The position numbers were made by a program, and so were the translations under genes. Below, piece after piece: positions 59,642 to 64,000 of a DNA stretch of 64,000 nucleotides. How positions within the stretch are numbered: position 1 is the first letter of the stretch; the number at the start of each line of letters is the position of its first letter. The notes beneath the pieces were generated by a model. That model did not search any database. It was not told the origin of the DNA and saw only the letters and a program-made list of their open reading frames with translations. This stretch comes from H17-190 sp034435615 (GTDB lineage Bacteria > Chloroflexota > Dehalococcoidia > SM23-28-2 > HRBIN24). The stretch spans positions 12,164 through 76,163 of the forward strand of contig DAOTWZ010000042.1 of the NCBI GenBank assembly GCA_034435615.1, given 5' to 3'.

Positions 59642-60739
59642 ATGCAGATCGCGGTGCACCATCAGTTCATGCAGCTACCGGCCGGCAAGAGCCAGCCCCA
59701 GGTCTGGCAGGAGCATCTGGAGCAGACCATCTACGCTGACCAGCTCGGCTACGATGGGATCTCCATGGTGGAGCACCATTTCTTCCCTCACTACTCCATC
59801 GGCTCCTCCCAGATAACCTATCTGGCCTATATGGCGGCCAGGACGCAGCGGGTGCGCTTTCTGACCAACATCATCCTCCTGCCCTTCCGCCACCCGGTGC
59901 TGGTGGCCGAGGACACAGCGGTGCTGGACATGATAAGCGGCGGCCGCCTGGACGTGGGGGTGGGCCGGGGCTACGTCAAGGCCCAGTTCGACGCCTTCGG
60001 CGTCCCCATGGAGGAGAGCGCCGAGCGCTTCCGGGAGGCGCTGGAGATCATCCTCAAGGGCTGGACCAGCGAGGAGCCCTGGACCTACGAGGGCCGCTTC
60101 TGGAGCGTGAAGCGGCCGGTGGTGATCCAGCCCCGCCCCGTCCAGAAGCCTCACCCGCCCCTGTCCGCCCCTGGCCTCAGCCCCCGCACCATCGAGTGGC
60201 TGGCCCGCAACGGCATCGGCATCCACCTGGGGGCGGTGGAGACGGTGCGCATCGTGGCCGAGGACGCCCGGCTCTACCGGGAGCGGCTGGCGGAGGCCCG
60301 GGCGGCCGGCGTCAGCGTGAAGGGGCCGGTGCGGCTGATGCGCTTCGTCCTGGTGGCCGACACCATGGAGGAGGCGCGACGGACGGCCGAGGCCGGCGTG
60401 CGCGCTTACATCGAGACGCTGCTCCGCTACAACCGTCCTGCCGACGGCGACCGCTTCGCCCCTGGCTACGAGTACTACAAGGAGAACTGGGACAAGATGC
60501 AGCGCATCCTGGACGATTACCTCTGGTGGGAGCAGCGCAGCCCCATCGTGGGGACGCCGGACTACTGCCTGGAGCGGCTCCACCAGATATGGGAGCAGGT
60601 GGGCGGCTGGGACCAGCTCATCTGCTGGATGAGCTTCGGCGGCGTCCCTCACCAGAAGGTGATGCGCTCCCTGGAGCTCTTCGCCGAGCGGGTGATGCCG
60701 GAGCTGCGCAAGCTGGAGGTGGCCCCCGGCGCCCGCTAG
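59642..60739 (+). CDS. Luciferase-like (LLM class) flavin-dependent oxidoreductase
   Basis: A 365-residue TIM-barrel monooxygenase of the bacterial luciferase family. MQIAVHHQFM, GYDGISMVEHHF, NIILLPFRHPVLVAEDTAVL, MISGGRLDVGVGRGYVKAQF and the C-terminal IVGTPDYCLERL support it. It uses FMNH2 or F420; the EHHF element is closest to LuxA-like alkanal monooxygenases. It interrupts the phage-like gene series and has no LexA-like box in its upstream region. It is convergent with a second LLM enzyme. Confidence 0.9.
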   Translation: MQIAVHHQFMQLPAGKSQPQVWQEHLEQTIYADQLGYDGISMVEHHFFPHYSIGSSQITYLAYMAARTQRVRFLTNIILLPFRHPVLVAEDTAVLDMISGGRLDVGVGRGYVKAQFDAFGVPMEESAERFREALEIILKGWTSEEPWTYEGRFWSVKRPVVIQPRPVQKPHPPLSAPGLSPRTIEWLARNGIGIHLGAVETVRIVAEDARLYRERLAEARAAGVSVKGPVRLMRFVLVADTMEEARRTAEAGVRAYIETLLRYNRPADGDRFAPGYEYYKENWDKMQRILDDYLWWEQRSPIVGTPDYCLERLHQIWEQVGGWDQLICWMSFGGVPHQKVMRSLELFAERVMPELRKLEVAPGAR

Positions 60740-60806
60740 CCCCGAGCCCTCGCCGTCTGGCCGCCAGGGAGGGCCGGCGCGAGGCCGCCCGATGGGACGC
60801 CCCGTC

Positions 60807-60822
60807 CCCCTGCGCGCAGGGG
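60807..60822. terminator. 16-base palindrome between convergent LLM genes
   Basis: CCCCTGCGCGCAGGGG, in a 171-base gap between convergent genes; an imperfect longer GC hairpin follows near 60870-60895. Bidirectional termination is plausible, though T tracts are absent. Confidence 0.4.
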
Positions 60823-60910
60823 CAGCGGAGCCACCGGCGATGACAGAGAGAGGCGCACGGGCAGTGGGGCCCCCGCTTCCCCGTGCAGGGCAGCGGGGCA
60901 CCGGCGGTCG

Positions 60911-61792
60911 CTAGGCGGCGGCCGGCGCTATCTCCTCCAGGAAGCGGTCCATGAGGGCCAGGGAGTCCTCCAGTCGGCGGCCTGGGAAGGCCACCACCAG
61001 GTGCTGCACCCCTATCTCCCGCAGGGCCCGGAGGTAGGCCACCGCCTCCTCCTTCTCCATGCGAGAGAGGTTATCGGAGCGCACAGAGAAGAGGATGCTG
61101 GACGGGTCGCGGCCGTACTCGCGGGCGTACTGCTGGACGCGCCCGTAGAGGCGGGCCAGTTGCTCGGGCGTGAGCGGGCCGGTGGCCTGCCAGGCATCGC
61201 CGATGCGGGCGGCCCGGCGGAGGGCGCCGTCGGCGGTGCCGCCGATCCAGATGGGGGGACGGGGCTTCTGCAGGGGCTTAGGAGCGAAGCCCACGTTATC
61301 CAACCTGATGAAGCGCCCCTCAAAGCGGGGCTCCTCCTCAGTCCAGCAGCGGACGATGGCCTCCAGGTATTCGTCGGTGCGGGGGCCGCGGTGGTCGAAG
61401 GGGGCGCCCAGGATGTCGAACTCCTCCTTGAGCCAGCCGACGCCGGCCCCGAAGATGAGGCGCCCCCCGGAGAGGACGTCCAGGGTGGCCAGCTCTTTGG
61501 CGGTGATGATGGGGTGGCGCATGGGGACCACAAGGACGGAGGTGCCCAGCCGCACCCGCTCCGTGACGGCAGCGGCGAAGTGGAGGACGGACAGCGGCTC
61601 CAGGAAGGGCATCTCCGGCCGAACGGGGAAGCGGCCCCCCGGGTAGGCCGAGTCCGTCCGCAGGGGAATGACGATGTGGTCGCTGGTCCAGAGGGAGTGG
61701 AAGCCCCGCTCCTCGGCCCGGCGGGCGATGGTCAGGATATTATGGCGACTGGCCAGCGGCCCCACGTTGGGGAGGTGGACGCCGAACTCCAT
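60911..61792 (-). CDS. LLM class F420-dependent oxidoreductase
   Basis: A 293-residue TIM-barrel enzyme: MEFGVHLPNVGPLASRHNIL, FHSLWTSDHIVIP, LGTSVLVVPMRHPIITAKEL and LSGGRLIFGAGVGWLKEEFD fit the F420-dependent branch (TIGR03619-type). The F420 genes at 15-17 kb make this cofactor available. ATG 61792 is used instead of the longer frame to 61852. The substrate is unknown. Confidence 0.9.
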   Translation of the reverse strand: MEFGVHLPNVGPLASRHNILTIARRAEERGFHSLWTSDHIVIPLRTDSAYPGGRFPVRPEMPFLEPLSVLHFAAAVTERVRLGTSVLVVPMRHPIITAKELATLDVLSGGRLIFGAGVGWLKEEFDILGAPFDHRGPRTDEYLEAIVRCWTEEEPRFEGRFIRLDNVGFAPKPLQKPRPPIWIGGTADGALRRAARIGDAWQATGPLTPEQLARLYGRVQQYAREYGRDPSSILFSVRSDNLSRMEKEEAVAYLRALREIGVQHLVVAFPGRRLEDSLALMDRFLEEIAPAAA

Positions 61793-61890
61793 CCTTCGCC
61801 TCCTCGCTCCAAGGCTGGCTCCAGAGTATAGGGGAGGGGTGGCCGGGGGCAATACGGACGTCCGGGGCCGCTGGGCCGTATCTAGCGCCG

Positions 61891-61899
61891 TGCTATAAT
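61891..61899 (+). promoter_or_regulatory. Extended -10 promoter for the phosphotriesterase-family gene
   Basis: TGCTATAAT, a consensus extended -10, 51 bases before GTG 61950. No LexA-like palindrome is nearby. Confidence 0.6.
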
Positions 61900-61949
61900 C
61901 GGGGCCAAGCGCGGGCAGCCCAGCCCGCCTCGTTCAGGGGGTAAAGACC

Positions 61950-62894
61950 GTGCAAGTCCAGACCGTTCGCGGCCCTGTAGACAGCTCCCAACTGGGCGTC
62001 ACCCTCATGCATGAGCACGTCTTCGTCCTCTCCGAGGGGGTGGTCCACAACTTCCCCTCCGTGTGGGACGCCGAGGCCTGGGTGCCGGAGGCGGTGCGGC
62101 AGCTCAAGGAGGCGGCCAGGGAGGGGGTCAGGACCATCGTCGACCTGACGGTGATGGGGCTGGGCAGGGACGTGCGGCTACTGCGACGGGTGGCGGAGCA
62201 GGTGCCGGAGGTGAACATCGTCGTCGCCACGGGGCTGTATACCTATGACCTGCCGCCCCAGTACTTCCTCTACCGGCCGGTGGAGCACATGGCGGAGCTC
62301 TTCGTGCGGGACATCAGGGAAGGGATACAGGGGACGGACATAAAGGCGGCCATCATCAAGTGCGCCACCGACGAGCCCGGCGTCACCAAGGGGGTGGAGA
62401 AGGTACTGCGGGCGGTGGCGCGGGCGCAGCGGGAGACGGGCGTCCCCATCAGCACCCACACCCACGCCGGCCGCCGGGTGGGGCTGGAACAGCAGCGCAT
62501 CTTCAAGGAGGAGGGGGTGGATCTGGGACGGGTGGTCATCGGCCACAGCGGCGACACCGACGACTACGACTACCTGGAGGCCCTCATCGACAACGGTTCC
62601 TACATCGGCATGGACCGCTTCGGGGTGGACGTCATATTCCCCTTCGAGAAGCGGGTAGAGGTGGTGGCGGAGATGTGCCGGCGGGGCTACGCCGAGCGGA
62701 TGGTCCTCTCCCACGACTATTCGGTCTATATGGACTGGTTCCCCCTGGAGGGGATACGGCGCCACAACCCTCGCTGGAGCTACGTCCACATCCACCGCGA
62801 CGTGCTGCCGGCCCTGCGAGAGCGGGGAGTGACGGAGGCGCAGATCCAGCAGATGCTGGTGGAGAACCCGCGCCGCATCTTCGAGGGGCGCTGA
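61950..62894 (+). CDS. Phosphotriesterase-family metal hydrolase
   Basis: A 314-residue amidohydrolase-superfamily TIM barrel, GTG start. Metal ligands: HEHVF (residues 21-25), the bridging Lys in AAIIKCATDEPG, His in STHTHAG, His in IGHSGD and Asp in LSHDYS. This set matches the PTE/lactonase branch; lactones are likelier substrates than organophosphates. It lies between the LLM gene and the second phage block. Confidence 0.9.
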   Translation: MQVQTVRGPVDSSQLGVTLMHEHVFVLSEGVVHNFPSVWDAEAWVPEAVRQLKEAAREGVRTIVDLTVMGLGRDVRLLRRVAEQVPEVNIVVATGLYTYDLPPQYFLYRPVEHMAELFVRDIREGIQGTDIKAAIIKCATDEPGVTKGVEKVLRAVARAQRETGVPISTHTHAGRRVGLEQQRIFKEEGVDLGRVVIGHSGDTDDYDYLEALIDNGSYIGMDRFGVDVIFPFEKRVEVVAEMCRRGYAERMVLSHDYSVYMDWFPLEGIRRHNPRWSYVHIHRDVLPALRERGVTEAQIQQMLVENPRRIFEGR

Positions 62895-63006
62895 GGACGC
62901 CCCTCGCCCCTTCCGTCCCGGTGCCGGGGACGCAGGTCCTCTCTCCTTCCCGCCGCCCTCGCGTCTCCCTCCCTGGTCAGGCGTAGCGCCCTGTGCCACG
63001 CGGGCG

Positions 63007-63036
63007 TTGGGGTTATTGGAACATATGTTCCATTAT
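63007..63036 (+). promoter_or_regulatory. SOS-type promoter before the scaffold-like gene
   Basis: TTGGGG (63007-63012), 18-base spacer, CATTAT (63031-63036). The spacer contains TGGAACATATGTTCCA (63017-63032), a perfect 16-base palindrome with GAAC-N4-GTTC. The layout matches the terminase promoter. Confidence 0.65.
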
Positions 63037-63068
63037 TGGCCCCAGCCCTGACGTGGGAGGTGTAACGC

Positions 63069-63584
63069 ATGGGCAGGAACGACCCGCAGGTGGCCTCGCT
63101 GCGGGAGCAGTTGGCGGAGCTGCAGGCAGAGCTGGAGGCGCTGCAGGCCCAGGCCGCCGACGCCGAGGCGCGGGCCGCCCACCACCGCCAGGAGGCGGCG
63201 CGCGCCCAGGAGCGGTTGCGGGAGGTGGAGGGGGCGCTGGCGGAGGCCCAGGCCCTCCTGGCGCAACGGGAGGGGGAGCTGGCGGCCGCCCGCTCGGAGG
63301 TGGAGGCGCTGCGGGCCCGCCTGCGGGAGGCGGCCCAGCGCTACCGGGAGGCGCGGCTGGCGGCCAGCCCCGAGGTGCCCCAGGAGCTGGTCTCCGGGGA
63401 GACGCTGGAGGAGATAGACCGCCAGTTCGAGCAGGCGCAGCGCATAGTCTCCAGCCTGCGCCAGCGGCTGGAGGAGGAGGCGCAGGCGCGGCGCTTCCCG
63501 CTGGGCTCGCCGCCCCGCCGGCCGCCTGACCTCTCGGGGCTCAGCAGCCTGGAGAAGATCCGGCGGGGGCTCCAGCGTCGCTAG
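63069..63584 (+). CDS. Coiled-coil protein, probable phage scaffolding-like
   Basis: A 171-residue protein that is almost continuous heptad coiled coil from residue 5 to 145 (EQLAELQAELEALQAQAADA and so on), then a short tail LSGLSSLEKIRRGLQRR. Small coiled-coil proteins immediately before the major capsid gene are usually scaffolding proteins, with the C-terminal helix binding capsid. That position, plus the SOS-type promoter, is the basis; sequence alone would only show coiled coil. Confidence 0.6.
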   Translation: MGRNDPQVASLREQLAELQAELEALQAQAADAEARAAHHRQEAARAQERLREVEGALAEAQALLAQREGELAAARSEVEALRARLREAAQRYREARLAASPEVPQELVSGETLEEIDRQFEQAQRIVSSLRQRLEEEAQARRFPLGSPPRRPPDLSGLSSLEKIRRGLQRR

Positions 63585-63612
63585 GTGCCAGAGCTCCCTT
63601 GCAGCTCTCATA

Positions 63613-63624
63613 GAATGTATGTTC
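63613..63624. promoter_or_regulatory. LexA-like palindrome before the capsid gene
   Basis: GAATGTATGTTC, one mismatch to GAAC-N4-GTTC, in the 78-base gap upstream of the capsid start at 63663. No good -35/-10 pair is seen around it. Confidence 0.45.
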
Positions 63625-63662
63625 CGGTAACGGCCACAGAGGTTGAGCGGAGGTGACGTGAG

Positions 63663-64000
63663 ATGGCCCTGACCCTGGCCGAAGCGGCCAAGCTCTCCAA
63701 CGATATGCTCCTGGTGGGGGTCATAGAGACCATCATCAAGGAGTCGCCCGTCCTCCAGGTGCTGCCCTTCATAGAGATCGTGGGGAACGGGCTCACCTAT
63801 AACCAGGAGGCCACCGCCCCGGCGGCCGCCTTCTTCGACGTGGGCGACAGCTGGACGGAGAGCACCCCCACCTTCCAGCAGCAGACGGTGCAGCTCAAGA
63901 TCCTGGGCGGCGACGCTGACATCGACAACTTCCTGCTGGCCACCCGCTCCAACCTGCAGGACCTGGAGGCGGCGGTGGTCCAGCTCAAGGCCAAGGCGGT
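63663..64000 (+). CDS. Phage major capsid protein, N-terminal part
   Basis: 112 complete codons of a gene that leaves the window at the right edge. MALTLAEAAKLSNDMLLVGV, IIKESPVLQVLPFIEIVGNG, then YNQEATAPAAAFFDVGDSW and SNLQDLEAAVVQLKAK resemble the N-terminal arm and E-loop region of HK97-fold capsids. GCGGAGGTGACG precedes the ATG. With the scaffold-like gene before it, a capsid module is likely. The C-terminus is needed to confirm the fold. Confidence 0.7.
   Translation, partial: MALTLAEAAKLSNDMLLVGVIETIIKESPVLQVLPFIEIVGNGLTYNQEATAPAAAFFDVGDSWTESTPTFQQQTVQLKILGGDADIDNFLLATRSNLQDLEAAVVQLKAKA

Noticed and set aside
61290..61310. DnaA-box-like TTATCC sequence
   Set aside because: Single, two mismatches to TTATCCACA, and located inside a coding region.

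Overview
The window is a dense, high-GC (roughly two-thirds G+C) bacterial chromosome segment. No gap between genes exceeds about 300 bases, and GTG and TTG start codons are frequent. Gene content points to a Chloroflexota-like organism, probably related to Dehalococcoidia: F420 biosynthesis with luciferase-like F420 enzymes, phage proteins of a type I associate with that group, a single-membrane envelope gene set, and no lipopolysaccharide genes. The phylum call is inference from family knowledge, not from a search.

Layout. 1-5.6 kb: end of a LysR regulator, a 2Fe-2S ferredoxin, and a compact lipid cluster (hot-dog thioesterase, two MaoC/HadA-HadB-like dehydratases, FabF, PaaI-like thioesterase, lysophospholipid acyltransferase), then an SDR. 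5.7-11.4 kb: DUF1015 protein convergent with a serine pair (class V aminotransferase plus SerA), then SelA. 11.5-20.4 kb: a LigB-AMMECR1 fusion, MutS2, the F420 genes cofD and cofC with two nitroreductases, a hydrolase and RarA. 20.5-22 kb: cupin, small proteins and a CoA-type NUDIX hydrolase.

22.13-29.65 kb is an integrated mobile element of about 7.5 kb. It is bounded by a perfect 73-bp direct repeat of a CAU-anticodon tRNA gene. The right copy is the intact tRNA; the left copy has a broken acceptor stem. The element carries a tyrosine recombinase next to attL, mostly minus-strand small genes, an HTH protein that may initiate replication and whose 3' end holds five iteron-like palindromes, and a protein with a C-terminal sigma-70 region 4-like helix-turn-helix. 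Perfect GC-rich hairpins recur between its genes.

29.7-55.5 kb is housekeeping: DUF488, tandem enoyl-CoA hydratases, riboflavin genes (ribE, ribBA, ribH), two metallo-beta-lactamase-fold hydrolases, lysA, holB, speD, a PfkB kinase, and the conserved rpmH-rnpA-yidD-yidC-jag block interrupted by a beta-propeller lipoprotein. It continues with alr and an LCP cell-wall ligase, rpsT, ileS, a YihY membrane protein, a RodZ-like HTH-PASTA protein, DUF503 and scpB.

56.1-64 kb carries phage structural genes: large terminase, HTH, portal, coiled-coil scaffold-like protein and the start of a major capsid protein. They are split into two blocks by 3.3 kb of metabolic genes (two luciferase-like monooxygenases and a phosphotriesterase-family hydrolase). 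Both phage blocks, but not the metabolic genes, are headed by GAAC-N4-GTTC palindromes placed inside or beside the promoters, as for LexA/SOS operators. No integrase or lysis gene is visible. The locus looks like a DNA-damage-controlled, dispersed phage remnant or a gene-transfer-agent-like system, and it is the most interesting candidate here.
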